64,000 nt of DNA from KBS-96 sp964247975 (GTDB taxonomy: Bacteria; Acidobacteriota; Terriglobia; Bryobacterales; Bryobacteraceae), in assembly GCA_964247975.1 (NCBI GenBank), contig CAXTWH010000021.1, positions 1 to 64,000 on the forward strand, in the 5' to 3' direction. Under the pieces are notes generated by a model. It was not told the origin of the DNA and ran no database searches. It worked only from the letters and a program-made list of their open reading frames with translations. The translations under genes were made by a program, and so were the position numbers. Numbering within the stretch: the first letter of the stretch is position 1; every line of letters begins with the position of its first letter. Shown here piece by piece: positions 34,588 through 44,474 of the stretch.

Positions 34588-35934
34588 GTGGACGCAAAAA
34601 AAACTGAACGCTGGCGGCCCACCCGCCGCACAGCCTTGCACCGCTTTGCCAGTACCGCTTTGTGCCTGCTTCCGCTCGGCGCTGAACTGGCCGGCCCGCA
34701 AACGTCCCTGGCAGACGACTCCGACTCCCCGGAATACAAAAATTACGCGCTTTCGCCGGAAGACGATGCTCTTCTGGAAGAACTGGAAAAAGCGAATTTC
34801 CAATTTTTCTGGGAACAGGGCAACCCGGAAACCGGTTTAGTAAAAGACCGCTGCAACACGAGAACGGAAGACAAATCAACCGTGGCCAGTATTGCAGCTA
34901 CCGGTTTTGGGTTAACGGCGCTTTGCATCGGCCAGAAGCGAAATTACATTTCCTTCCCCGAAGCTCGTGATCGAGTGCTGCAATCACTCCGGTTTATCTG
35001 GAAGAAAATGCCCACGCACCGGGGGTTTTATTATCATTTTGCTGATGTGAAAACCGGCGAGCGGACCTGGGAGTCGGAAATCTCTTCCATTGACACGGCC
35101 ATGCTGCTTTGCGGCGTGCTTACCTGTCGGCAGTACTTTCGCCATTCAGAAATAACCCGGCTGGCTTACGAAATTTTTAATCGGGTGGAGTGGACTTGGC
35201 TTTCCGAAGACACAACACTGCTACCGCATGGATGGACGCCGGAGTTCGGCTTTCTTCCTTATCGTTGGGATTATTACAGTGAGCTAATGATGATGTATCT
35301 GTTGGGTTTGGGTTCATCCACTCATCCGCTGCCGGTGGAAGCCTGGAATGCCTGGAAGCGGACTACTTTTGAATACGACGGTTTGCGTTATATCGGCTCC
35401 TACGCCCCATTGTTTGTGAATCAGTATTCGCAGGCTTGGTTTGATTTTCGCGGCGAACGCGATAAATATGCCGATTATTTCCGTAATTCCACCATCGCCA
35501 CCGAAGCGCACCGCCGGTTTTGCCTGGAGTTGTCGAAACAATTTCCCGATTACAGCGAAGACTTGTGGGGCATCACAGCTTCCGATTCTGAACACGGCTA
35601 TGTAGTCTGGGGCGGTCCGCCACAGATGGGTCCCATTGACGGAACTGTGGTGCCAAGCGCGCCCGCCGGGTCGCTTCCGTTTCTGCCGGCAGCAACTCTC
35701 CGAGTGCTCAAAAACATGAAAAACAGCTATGGCGAGCATTGCTGGTGCCGCTATGGTTTTGTGAACGCGTTTAATCCTTTAACAAACTGGTACGACACTG
35801 ATGTGGTCGGCATCGACACGGGAATCACCATGTTGATGGCGGAAAACCTGCGTACAAATTTTGTTTGGAATACCTTTATGAAAAATAAAGAAGCCCAGAT
35901 CGCACTGCAGCGGGCGGGCTTTGCCAGTTACTGA
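34588..35934 (+). CDS. GH144-like (glycoamylase domain) putative endo-beta-1,2-glucanase, exported
   Basis: 448 aa from GTG 34588. The N-terminus PTRRTALHRFASTALCLLP has a paired Arg and hydrophobic stretch consistent with a Tat or Sec leader. The domain from about 55 on matches the glycoamylase family (now GH144): FQFFWEQGNPETGLVKDRC, STVASIAATGFGLTALCIG, GFYYHFADVKTGERTWESEISSID, LPYRWDYYSEL and GITASDSEHGYVVWGGPP. Characterised GH144 enzymes are endo-beta-1,2-glucanases; others act on similar polymers. Its last 7 bases overlap the tail of the convergent alpha/beta hydrolase gene. Confidence 0.82.
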   Translation: MDAKKTERWRPTRRTALHRFASTALCLLPLGAELAGPQTSLADDSDSPEYKNYALSPEDDALLEELEKANFQFFWEQGNPETGLVKDRCNTRTEDKSTVASIAATGFGLTALCIGQKRNYISFPEARDRVLQSLRFIWKKMPTHRGFYYHFADVKTGERTWESEISSIDTAMLLCGVLTCRQYFRHSEITRLAYEIFNRVEWTWLSEDTTLLPHGWTPEFGFLPYRWDYYSELMMMYLLGLGSSTHPLPVEAWNAWKRTTFEYDGLRYIGSYAPLFVNQYSQAWFDFRGERDKYADYFRNSTIATEAHRRFCLELSKQFPDYSEDLWGITASDSEHGYVVWGGPPQMGPIDGTVVPSAPAGSLPFLPAATLRVLKNMKNSYGEHCWCRYGFVNAFNPLTNWYDTDVVGIDTGITMLMAENLRTNFVWNTFMKNKEAQIALQRAGFASY

Positions 35935-37877
35935 GTACTCACTGCCTTGGTTTCCGTCACTAGCTTCCATTCTTCTGCAGCCCGGTTTTTCAACCGTGGA
36001 ATATCTTCCGGCAGCAAATACCCGCTATGCGCAAGTGATTGCGCGGCGTTATCGATTTGTTGCAGATAATCCACCTCGTTCCGGTAACGTTCCGCTACCG
36101 ATCGTCTTGGGTCGCGCAATCTTTCTCTTTCTTCCTGAGTTTTGGCGAACGGCAAAAACGATCCAATCATGCTGAACAGTTCGTCCGGCGCGCCTAAAGA
36201 ACTCTTGCGCAGATTCCAGCCGGTGTAAGTGGCTAATGGCACGCTCACTTCCGGCATTCGAATACCGGACGATTCGTTTCCATCCTCATTCACCTGCGGC
36301 ACCAGCGCCGGATAAGGCGGACCTGCCGCTGGCGGCTCCTTAGTAAAATCCAACCGGTAAGCTTCGCGCATATGCATTGGAACAATAACTCCCGGCAGAA
36401 CAGGAAAATGGTAATTCTTCAGCGTCACTAACTGCCCGGCTTCGATGGTTGGTATCTGCGAAGGCGGCGGCTCCGTGCTTTTGGTGATCCAGTTTTGCAT
36501 GGCAATCAGCAACGCTCTCATGCCGGCGCGATAATCCACCACGTCCGCCGGATTCTGCGTGGCGGTTGCTGCCGGTGGAATTCGCCCTGGCGTATGCTGT
36601 GAACCGGCAAAGAAATAAATTCGGGTGCCTGCAATGGGAGGAGCATCGCGCAGCCCATCTTCCGTTGTATGGATGAGCGAAGCACAGCGGCCCCAGTATT
36701 CATAGGAACCGTTGCTTAGGAAAAGCTTCGGAACCGTGTTCGCCGTTTTCTCTTTTTCGAGCAGCGCTTCAGCGCGAAACGGCGGCACATCCACCGGGTA
36801 AAACACATTTAAGAAAGGATGGCCATCACGGGAAGGTTGAGCAAATCGCTCGTTGAAGCTGCCGCGTCCGGCCCCGCCCACATGCGCCCATACTCCATCG
36901 AACACGGGTTTTCCAACTTCATCTGTATTGAAGCCTTGATATAACAAAGCGCGAAGATAGCGGCCATCCTGGGAAATGCCGAATCCCAAAGTGTTCCTGG
37001 CACGTCCGTGCTCATCACCTAACGCAGTGCGGGTATCGCCCCGCTTCAGAAAAGAAACAAAATCGCGTATCGCTGCAAATCCCAGCCCGGCCACTGCCGG
37101 ATTCTTGGCCCGATACACCACTTCATAAATGCGCCCCGGTTCAAAACCGGCGCTCATCGTAACGTGCGTTGCATCGGCGAAGTTCCAAGCCGAGCGCGGC
37201 AGGAGGGTTCGCGCGCCGTCAATCTGGTCGCGCACATAAATGGCATTGGCCGGGTCATGAGGATCGGCTGCCGGGTAGCCGGTTTGGGTGCGGTCGCCTA
37301 AAGAAATAGTGTTTACTTTTTCGTCGCCGGTCCATTCGGAGCGAACCAATCCCGTAATGGTTTTGCCGTGGTCAGTGGCAATGGGCGCGTCCAGTTTTAA
37401 TAGATGATCGCTCGCAGGCACATCAAATTCCCAGCCGATCCAAACCAGCGTGAAGCCCTGATTCAACAGAAACCCGTCGCCGAATTCTTCCACAGTTTGG
37501 GGATGCGAGGAGCCATGCGCGAAATTGAATGTGCTGAGCAATCCTTTGCCGCCGCGATTGGAAATTTCCATCAGGGCGGTACTGTTAGAGCCGGATGCAT
37601 CACGCGGCTGCAGGATGTAAAAATTGGCCGAAAACTCTACTTGGTTCTTTGCATTGCGCGGAGCTAGATCAATATCCGCAATACTTCGATTGGCTGCCGC
37701 TTTCGGATCAACTGCAAAGTGAACGGTTCCTTCCAGTTTTTCGTATGCACCGGCTTTGCCGAAAGACTGCCCATTGAGTACAACGCTGCGTTCGGTGACA
37801 ATAACTGACTGCACTGCGGCCCGAAGAAAATTTTGGGCCAGCAACAACGCGATCGTCAGGAAAATGGACCGGATCAT
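35928..37877 (-). CDS. Large secreted alpha/beta-hydrolase-domain protein
   Basis: 649 aa from ATG 37877, where the signal peptide (MIRSIFLTIALLLAQNFLRA) starts; seven more codons are possible. The mature protein opens with beta-rich sequence (VTERSVVLNGQSFGKAGAYEKLEG), then FVLVWIGWEFDVPA-like segments and GFGISQDGRYLRALLYQGFNTDE, which has the layout of the alpha/beta-hydrolase-domain family (Abhydrolase_10 type) rather than a classical esterase. I see no clear GxSxG elbow; GISQDG may take its place. Function unknown, perhaps carbohydrate-ester cleavage given the neighbour. Confidence 0.65.
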   Translation of the reverse strand: MIRSIFLTIALLLAQNFLRAAVQSVIVTERSVVLNGQSFGKAGAYEKLEGTVHFAVDPKAAANRSIADIDLAPRNAKNQVEFSANFYILQPRDASGSNSTALMEISNRGGKGLLSTFNFAHGSSHPQTVEEFGDGFLLNQGFTLVWIGWEFDVPASDHLLKLDAPIATDHGKTITGLVRSEWTGDEKVNTISLGDRTQTGYPAADPHDPANAIYVRDQIDGARTLLPRSAWNFADATHVTMSAGFEPGRIYEVVYRAKNPAVAGLGFAAIRDFVSFLKRGDTRTALGDEHGRARNTLGFGISQDGRYLRALLYQGFNTDEVGKPVFDGVWAHVGGAGRGSFNERFAQPSRDGHPFLNVFYPVDVPPFRAEALLEKEKTANTVPKLFLSNGSYEYWGRCASLIHTTEDGLRDAPPIAGTRIYFFAGSQHTPGRIPPAATATQNPADVVDYRAGMRALLIAMQNWITKSTEPPPSQIPTIEAGQLVTLKNYHFPVLPGVIVPMHMREAYRLDFTKEPPAAGPPYPALVPQVNEDGNESSGIRMPEVSVPLATYTGWNLRKSSLGAPDELFSMIGSFLPFAKTQEERERLRDPRRSVAERYRNEVDYLQQIDNAAQSLAHSGYLLPEDIPRLKNRAAEEWKLVTETKAVSTQ

Positions 37878-37961
37878 GAATTTTATAGTAACGGGCAACA
37901 GCTAAGACATTCGACTTACGACAAATGCCCAATTCTGATTTGGTAAGGTTTTCTGTACGAT

Positions 37962-39182
37962 ATGGCGTTGAACCGGCGGCAACTTGTGAGAGCGCTGGCA
38001 GGAACTGCTTTCATGGTTCCTGCCCGGGTTTTAGGCGCGAATAATCGCATACGCCTGGGGGCAATCGGCGTGGGCGGACGCTGCCAGTATCTTCTGAATC
38101 TGCTGCTTAATATTCCCGATAATGAATTGGTAGCCGTTTGCGATGTGTATGAGCCTCACCGCACCGAAGCGCGCCTGAAGTTTGGGCATAACGCGCGGGA
38201 ATACGTCGATTACCGCCAGCTTTTAGATAATCGCGAGATCGACGCGGTAGTAATTGGCGCGCCGGACCATTGGCACGCTCCGTTAACGATTGCCGCTGTG
38301 CAGGCCGGCAAAGACGTTTATGTAGAAAAACCGGTTACTCATTCCATTGCCGAAGCAGCCGCTTTGGAACAAGCCGTTACCAGCAGCCAGCGCATTGTGC
38401 AGGCCGGAATGCAGCAGCGAAGCTGGCCCCATATCATCGAAGCAAAGGAAATTCTTGATTCCGGAATGCTCGGCCAAGTCACGCTGATTGAAGCGCATTG
38501 GTATCAGAACCACTCCCGGCGACACGCAGGTTCGCCCAATATTGACCCGTCCAAACTTGATTGGAGTTTGTTTCTTGGTTCTGTGAATCCTCAACCGTTT
38601 AACGTGCTCCGTTATACGGATTGGCGTTATTACTGGGATTTCGGCGGCGGCATCCTTACCGATTTATTTACCCATTGGGTCGATGTCATCCAATGGTACA
38701 TGGCTTCCAATCTTCCGGCTACGGTATCAGCTACCGGCGCTTCCTACGCGTTTCCGGAACGCGAATGCCCGGACACGATTTCCGCTTCTTATCTTTACCC
38801 CGGATTTCAGGTGATCTTTCATTCCTCGCTGGTCAGCAATCTGGAAGGCGGCGGAATTACCATTCGTGGAACAGAGGGAATGCTGCGGGTGGAGCGTGAC
38901 GGCTACAGTTATTATCCTGAGCCTTCCGGATACACGGAAAGCATGGAACTGCCTCCCCCCAGTCGTCAAGTACGCTTCACCCAGAATGACGGAACCCGCT
39001 ATCATCTGCAAAACTTTTTGGATTGCGTTCGTTCGCGCAAAATGCCGACGGCTCCCATCCAGGTCGGCATTGATGCGGCCCGCGCTTCGCATATGGGCAA
39101 CATCGCTTATCGTGAGAAGAAAATGATCTCCTCAGATTCGCTGCCGCTCGGAACCGATCGTGAGCGGGAAATCTGCTTTTAA
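37962..39182 (+). CDS. Tat-exported Gfo/Idh/MocA family oxidoreductase
   Basis: 406 aa. An N-terminal NRRQLVRALAGTAF motif points to Tat export with bound cofactor. Rossmann motif GAIGVGGRCQYL near 33-44, AVCDVYEPHR, then the family hallmark EKPVTHS near 121-127 with catalytic Lys, and the C-domain YTDWRYYWDFGGGILTDLFTHWVD with its conserved His. Exported members in Acidobacteriota and Planctomycetes are thought to act on sugars or sugar acids; the substrate cannot be read here. Followed after 10 bases by a thioredoxin-fold gene. Confidence 0.88.
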   Translation: MALNRRQLVRALAGTAFMVPARVLGANNRIRLGAIGVGGRCQYLLNLLLNIPDNELVAVCDVYEPHRTEARLKFGHNAREYVDYRQLLDNREIDAVVIGAPDHWHAPLTIAAVQAGKDVYVEKPVTHSIAEAAALEQAVTSSQRIVQAGMQQRSWPHIIEAKEILDSGMLGQVTLIEAHWYQNHSRRHAGSPNIDPSKLDWSLFLGSVNPQPFNVLRYTDWRYYWDFGGGILTDLFTHWVDVIQWYMASNLPATVSATGASYAFPERECPDTISASYLYPGFQVIFHSSLVSNLEGGGITIRGTEGMLRVERDGYSYYPEPSGYTESMELPPPSRQVRFTQNDGTRYHLQNFLDCVRSRKMPTAPIQVGIDAARASHMGNIAYREKKMISSDSLPLGTDREREICF

Positions 39183-39192
39183 CTGATTTAAG

Positions 39193-39744
39193 ATGCGCAT
39201 TTTTCTGTTCACTATCTGGGCCGGTGTTTTGCTTGGCAGTTTTGCCTTCGCAACAGATCCGCCAATAGCAAAAACTCCCGAAATCACTTTCGCCGTTCCC
39301 GGTCAAGGCCAGCAAACCATTGCTCAATACAAGACAAAAGTAATCGCCATTGAATTTCTCTCTACTGCCTGCTTGCCTTGTGAACGATCCGCGCAAAGTC
39401 TGACCGCCCTCCAGAAGGAATTTGGCGGCGAGAACTTGCAAGCCGTTTTAATTGCCGTTAACCCGAATGCCGAAGAAACGGTGGGAGACTTTGCGCACAA
39501 ACTGCGGCTTGATATCCCGGTAGGCTGGACCACGCGCAAGCAGGCCCAGCAATTTTTGAACTACGGCCCAGGACAAACTTTTCTGCTGCCGCAGATTGTT
39601 CTGATCAACAATCAGAACCAAACACGGCTTCAAACAACACCAAGAGAAATGGATGAGCTTCGTCAGGAATCTGTTCTGCGCCGGCGCATTCAAGCCTGGG
39701 TAAACGAAAAACCACAAAATTCCGTCCCCCGGAACTTCCGTTAA
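39193..39744 (+). CDS. Exported thioredoxin-fold (TlpA/AhpC-like) protein
   Basis: 183 aa. Signal peptide about residues 1-20 (ending FAFA). A thioredoxin-like domain follows, with the redox motif Cys60-Leu-Pro-Cys63 (FLSTACLPCERS) and a typical peroxiredoxin-like LQAVLIAVNPNAEETV stretch. LPQIVLINNQNQ provides the cis-Pro loop. It probably handles disulfides in the periplasm; CLPC is an uncommon pair. Close spacing to the Gfo/Idh gene suggests one transcript, and the TonB receptor follows about 100 bases later. Confidence 0.8.
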   Translation: MRIFLFTIWAGVLLGSFAFATDPPIAKTPEITFAVPGQGQQTIAQYKTKVIAIEFLSTACLPCERSAQSLTALQKEFGGENLQAVLIAVNPNAEETVGDFAHKLRLDIPVGWTTRKQAQQFLNYGPGQTFLLPQIVLINNQNQTRLQTTPREMDELRQESVLRRRIQAWVNEKPQNSVPRNFR

Positions 39745-39808
39745 CACAGGAAGTTCTTCTTGCCTGTTTCAAATCTAGTCTGATAGTATTACCCCAATCT
39801 AAGTACGA

Positions 39809-39830
39809 GTTAGCTCCAGTACCAGCTAAC
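39809..39830 (+). promoter_or_regulatory. Inverted repeat before the second TonB receptor
   Basis: GTTAGCT (39809-39815), 8 bases, AGCTAAC (39824-39830). It ends 14 bases before the ATG, next to the AAGGGG ribosome-binding site, so it could be an operator or a leader hairpin limiting translation. Confidence 0.35.
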
Positions 39831-39844
39831 GCAAAGGGGAAGAT

Positions 39845-42800
39845 ATGCCAGCCAGAGTTCGCTGCGCTTTTTTGCTCGTCCTTTTTTCGGCTACGTTAGC
39901 CTGGCCTCAATCGGAAGCTGTGAATGCACAGCTTAATGGTACGGTGCAGGACCAGAATGGAGCCAGCGTACCGGGCGCCAAAGTTTCTCTGTTGAACCCG
40001 GACGCAGCTTTCAGCCGTCTGTTCACCACCAACGACAACGGGCAGTACACGTTCACGCTGATCCCGCCCGGGCGCTACCAGATCAAAGTGGAAAAAGAAG
40101 GTTTCAGCACATTCTTGCAGCAGAACGTGGTTCTGGCGGTCGGTCAATCGTCGAGCCTGGATCTTCAACTGCAAGTCGGCTCTTTATCGCAGACCGTGGA
40201 GGTGGAAGCAACCCCACCGTTGTTGAACACCGGCAGCGCGGATATCGCCTCCGAAGTGAGCGGCAAACAAGCAGTGGAACTGCCGTTAAACATCCGCAAT
40301 GTGTACGGCTTGGTGGCGCTCGATTCCAGCGTCAACAACAGCCAGCAGAACCAGGCGTTGAACCCGCCAGGCTCACAAGGCAATGTGGACCAGGATATTG
40401 CGTTTTTTAATTTCGGCGGCGGACGCTTCGGCACCACCGCGTTCCTGCTCGATGGTCACTGGGATGGCGCGGGAGATTGGGACGGCACCATCTTCGTGCC
40501 TTCCGTGGACGAACTGGAAGAATTCAAAATCCAAACCAACACCTTCTCGCCGCAGTATGGCTGGAGCATGGGCAACGTTATCAATGCGGTAACAAAATCC
40601 GGCACCCGCAGTTTTCATGGAAGCGCTTTCGAGTTTCTGCGCAACAACAATCTGGATGCTAATAATTACTTCAACAACCTGAACGGTTTGGATCGCCCGC
40701 AGTTCAAGCGCAATCAGTTCGGATTTACCGCCGGCGGTCCGGTGTATCTGCCGGGCCTCTACCGACAGCGCGATAAAACGTTTATTTTTGGAACCTACGA
40801 GGGATTAAGGCAGCAAACGCCGACCACGCTCGTGACCACCGTTCCCACCGCCCTGCAGCGGCAGGGAAATTTTTCGCAGACGTTTAACCCGGACGGCAGC
40901 CTGGCGACAATCTATAATCCCTTCAGCACCACACTGCAAAACGGCCAGTACGTGCGCACCATGTTTCCGGGAAACATCATTCCGCAGAATCTATTCGATC
41001 CGGTTGCCCAAAAGCTTTTGCAGTATTATCCTGCGCCGAACCGCCAAGGCAGTTCGATTACCGGCGCGAATAATTTTGTGGGAACCGCCGGGCTGCCCAC
41101 TAACAGCGATCAATACACCGTCAAGGCAGACCACAACATTAACGAGCAGCAGCGATTTTTTGCCCGCTGGTCGCAAAAACGTCAGTTTAAACAATTGGAA
41201 GGAGCTTTTTTCGGCGCCAACAATCCCGGCGGCAACGGCACATTAGCGCCGGACAACCGGTTTGATGGAGGCGTGGGGTACAGCTGGACTATCTCGCCGA
41301 CCTTTGTGTTAAGCGCAAACTTCGGCTGGGGCCGCTGGGCGGAAGGCCGCACGCCTCAAGGCGTTCCTTTTCAACTTTCCTCCTTGGGATTACCCGCCGC
41401 GCTGGATAACTTCGGCGGCCCGGGTGCTTTCCCCAATATCAGCCTTACCGGGCTTCAGAACCTTGGCTCAGGCGTGTTGAATTCCACTCCGCGCGAAGCA
41501 AGAACTTACTCGATTGACTTCACAAAAGTGGCCGGCGTGCATACGGTTTCGTTCGGCTTCACCGGAATCACATTTATCCTGAATACTTTCAATTCTTCGC
41601 AGGCTTCGTTTAATTTCAGTCCGACCTTTACGCAAGGGCCGAATGCAACCACCGGCAATGCCGATACCGGATCAAGCGTTGCTTCCTTCCTGCTGGGCAC
41701 CGCTGATACCAATAACAGCGCCATCACCTACAACGCTGATGCCGCTTACTCGAAGAAATTCTTCGGCTGGTACGTCAACGACGATTACAAAATCAAGCGT
41801 AATCTCACCTTGAACTTGGGACTGCGCTATGACTTTCAAACCGCTCCAATCGATCGGTTTAACCGGCTGTCTTATTTTGATTTCAGACAGAACCCGATCA
41901 GCCAGCAGGTTGGTTTGAATCTACCCGGCTACTTGAACTATACAGGCGGCAGCAATCCGCGCGGCGTATATGATCCGCAGTACACCAACTTCGCACCGCG
42001 CATCGGCATGAACTATGCGCCTACCCAGACGCTAGTTTTCCGCGCCGGTTTCGGCATGTTCTACACTCCCGCGATGGAGTTTGGCGATTACCAGGGCTTG
42101 TCGCTGAACGGCTTTTCGCAAGCTACTCCATATGTGGGCACCGTAAATGGCGTTACGCCGCAAAATTTGCTGAGCAATCCTTTCCCGAATGGACTCTTGC
42201 AGCCAGTGGGCGAAACCGCTGGTGGCGCTACAAACGTTGGCCAAAACATCAACGCCGTTCTGCGCAGCCGTCCTACTCCGTATACGGAACAATGGACCGG
42301 CAATATTCAATATCAAGTGGCAAACACCGTGCTGCAGGCCGCCTACATCGGCAATCACGGCGTGAAACTGCTTTTCAATGAAAGCTATGAACTAAATCAA
42401 CTGCCGGTGGCAGATTTGGCTTTGGGCAACGCTTTGCTGGCACCCGTGCAAAATCCGTTTTACGGAACCATCAAAGCAGGATCGCTATCCGAACAAACAA
42501 TTCCCTATGGGCAGCTTCTGCGCCCATTTCCGGAATACACGTCGGTCAGCAATGTGCAAGCGCCCTCGTCTTTCAGCACTTATCATGCTCTGGCGCTTTC
42601 CGCCAACCGGCGTTTCAGCAACGGCCTCCAGTTCCTGCTTTCTTATACTTGGTCGAAGTATTTAACTAACTCCGAAGGCCCGGAAGGGTGGACAAACGGC
42701 CAGGCCCAATCCGTTCGCAACTGGTATGATGCGGCGCTTGAAAAATCATTGATGAGCAACGATATTCCGCGCTCCTTTGTGGCGAGCTATGTGTATGAAC

Positions 42801-43306
42801 TGCCGGTCGGCAAAGGAAAGAAACTCGCGCCTTCCAACAAATTTGTGAACGCCGCTATCGGCGGCTGGCAGGTGTCGGGAATTTCTTCTTTCAAGGACGG
42901 TTTTCCGCTTTCAGTCACGGCTTCCGTGAACAACACAAATTCATTCGGCGGAAACCAGCGGCCCAACATTTCCGGTAATCCCAATCTCACGGGCGGGCAG
43001 AGTATTTACCAGTGGTTTGACATCTCGAAATTTTCTGAACCTGCGCCTTTTACATTTGGAAATGTGCCGCGAACAATGGGCTATCTTCGCGCGCAAGGCA
43101 CCATCAATACCGATGCCACGCTGCAAAAATACTGGCAGCTTTGGAATGAAACCAGCAGGCTACAGCTTCGCGCGGAATTCTACAACTTATTCAATCGAGC
43201 GCAGTTCTTCGCTCCTGGCACTACCTACGGTACTTCTACCTTTGGCGTTGTGCCGGGCGCGCTACCGGCCCGCTCAATTCAGTTTGGATTAAAGCTATAT
43301 TGGTGA
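39845..43306 (+). CDS. TonB-dependent receptor, CnaB/carboxypeptidase-regulatory N-domain (Oar-like)
   Basis: 1153 aa outer-membrane receptor. Signal peptide about 1-22 (ATLAWPQ), CnaB-like domain about 30-115 (LNGTVQDQNGASVPGAKVSL, YTFTLIPPGRYQIKVEKEGF), plug with LPLNIRNVYGLVALD near 143-157, then the barrel (VTKSGTRSFHGSAFEFLRNN) ending IQFGLKLYW, a good terminal beta-signal. Same architecture as the receptor at 2806-6243 but only modestly alike in the plug, so it is a paralogue with another ligand rather than a recent copy. AAGGGGAAG provides the ribosome-binding site. A TPR gene starts at its stop codon. Confidence 0.92.
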   Translation: MPARVRCAFLLVLFSATLAWPQSEAVNAQLNGTVQDQNGASVPGAKVSLLNPDAAFSRLFTTNDNGQYTFTLIPPGRYQIKVEKEGFSTFLQQNVVLAVGQSSSLDLQLQVGSLSQTVEVEATPPLLNTGSADIASEVSGKQAVELPLNIRNVYGLVALDSSVNNSQQNQALNPPGSQGNVDQDIAFFNFGGGRFGTTAFLLDGHWDGAGDWDGTIFVPSVDELEEFKIQTNTFSPQYGWSMGNVINAVTKSGTRSFHGSAFEFLRNNNLDANNYFNNLNGLDRPQFKRNQFGFTAGGPVYLPGLYRQRDKTFIFGTYEGLRQQTPTTLVTTVPTALQRQGNFSQTFNPDGSLATIYNPFSTTLQNGQYVRTMFPGNIIPQNLFDPVAQKLLQYYPAPNRQGSSITGANNFVGTAGLPTNSDQYTVKADHNINEQQRFFARWSQKRQFKQLEGAFFGANNPGGNGTLAPDNRFDGGVGYSWTISPTFVLSANFGWGRWAEGRTPQGVPFQLSSLGLPAALDNFGGPGAFPNISLTGLQNLGSGVLNSTPREARTYSIDFTKVAGVHTVSFGFTGITFILNTFNSSQASFNFSPTFTQGPNATTGNADTGSSVASFLLGTADTNNSAITYNADAAYSKKFFGWYVNDDYKIKRNLTLNLGLRYDFQTAPIDRFNRLSYFDFRQNPISQQVGLNLPGYLNYTGGSNPRGVYDPQYTNFAPRIGMNYAPTQTLVFRAGFGMFYTPAMEFGDYQGLSLNGFSQATPYVGTVNGVTPQNLLSNPFPNGLLQPVGETAGGATNVGQNINAVLRSRPTPYTEQWTGNIQYQVANTVLQAAYIGNHGVKLLFNESYELNQLPVADLALGNALLAPVQNPFYGTIKAGSLSEQTIPYGQLLRPFPEYTSVSNVQAPSSFSTYHALALSANRRFSNGLQFLLSYTWSKYLTNSEGPEGWTNGQAQSVRNWYDAALEKSLMSNDIPRSFVASYVYELPVGKGKKLAPSNKFVNAAIGGWQVSGISSFKDGFPLSVTASVNNTNSFGGNQRPNISGNPNLTGGQSIYQWFDISKFSEPAPFTFGNVPRTMGYLRAQGTINTDATLQKYWQLWNETSRLQLRAEFYNLFNRAQFFAPGTTYGTSTFGVVPGALPARSIQFGLKLYW

Positions 43307-44467
43307 TTGTTTTCACCAGTGCGCTTCTTTCAAATTCTCGTTTGCTGCGTGTTCTGCGCCGGTTCTCTAACAGCGCAGAACGATCTTGCTGAAAAAATAC
43401 GATCCGCGCAGCAGAATGAAGACTTCGCGCTGGCGGCCAAACTGTATGGCCAACTGATCGCCTCAGGCGTGGATGCGCCGGAGGTACGAAGCAACTACGG
43501 CGTTATGCTGTACCTATCACATCAGAATAAGCAGGCGTTGGAACAGCTTCAAACAGCCCTGCGCTACAACCCTAATCTGACGAGCGCGAATCTCTTTGCC
43601 GGTTTAACGGAATCTGAACTGGGCCGGTGGCGCGAAGCTTTGCCTTACCTATCCCGAGCGGAGCGGGCTGACCCAAACAATGAAGCGATTCCGCTGGCCG
43701 CTGCGAAGGCTTATGTGGCTTTGCGTGATTATCAATCCGCCAATGCGCAGTATCGTAAAACGGCGGAACTGAATCCGAAATCCGCTGAAGCCTGGTACGG
43801 CGTTGGAGTTACCTACCGCAGCCTGGCTGAACAGAAATTAAATCAAGCAGCGCGCGGCGGCACACCGGGAAACACTGCCGAAGCCAAACAACTGCTCGAT
43901 CAAGCTTCTGTCGCTTTAAATCACGCTATTGAACTGGACCCTAGCTCCGCCCGGGCGCATTTGATTCTGGCTGAATCCATGCGCGATGCGGGCGACTTCC
44001 TGAAATCGCTGGAAGAATACCAAAAGACCATCAAGCTCGATCCGCAGATGGAAGCGGCTTACCTGGGGCTTGCCACGGGTTATTGGAAGATGCGGGAATT
44101 TGAAGAAGCGCTGCCCCGGCTGAAACATGTGCTGGCAAATTCACCGGACGATCCGGAAGCAAATGGCATTATGGCGGATATTCTGGAACAAAGCGGTGAC
44201 CATGCCAACGCCAAACATTATGCTGAAGCTGCGCTGCGCGGAAACCCTGATCTGATTTACACCCGGGTGGTATTAGCCCGTATTTATTTGGCGCAGCAAC
44301 AGCCGAAACTGGCGATTGAGGAATTGCAGCGCGTGGCGTCCGCCGATTTGGATGGAACTTATCATTACCTGCTTTACCGCGCCTACCTGCAAGCCGGAAA
44401 CAAGCAGCAGGCGCAAGCCGCCTTGGCGAAGTTCCAACAGAAAATGTACACTGCGCCAAAGCAGTAA
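43307..44467 (+). CDS. Secreted TPR-repeat protein
   Basis: 386 aa. Start at TTG 43307, directly after the TGA of the TonB receptor; a GTG at 43319 is an equally good choice. Signal peptide with ILVCCVFCAGSLTAQ. The remainder is a chain of tetratricopeptide repeats of 34 residues (LYGQLIASGVDAPEVRSNYG, LQTALRYNPNLTSANLFAGL, YRKTAELNPKSAEAWYGVG and onward). It probably binds a protein partner in the periplasm. Direct coupling to the receptor suggests a dedicated accessory role. Convergent with another TPR gene. Confidence 0.8.
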   Translation: MFSPVRFFQILVCCVFCAGSLTAQNDLAEKIRSAQQNEDFALAAKLYGQLIASGVDAPEVRSNYGVMLYLSHQNKQALEQLQTALRYNPNLTSANLFAGLTESELGRWREALPYLSRAERADPNNEAIPLAAAKAYVALRDYQSANAQYRKTAELNPKSAEAWYGVGVTYRSLAEQKLNQAARGGTPGNTAEAKQLLDQASVALNHAIELDPSSARAHLILAESMRDAGDFLKSLEEYQKTIKLDPQMEAAYLGLATGYWKMREFEEALPRLKHVLANSPDDPEANGIMADILEQSGDHANAKHYAEAALRGNPDLIYTRVVLARIYLAQQQPKLAIEELQRVASADLDGTYHYLLYRAYLQAGNKQQAQAALAKFQQKMYTAPKQ

Positions 44468-44474
44468 TTGTTGG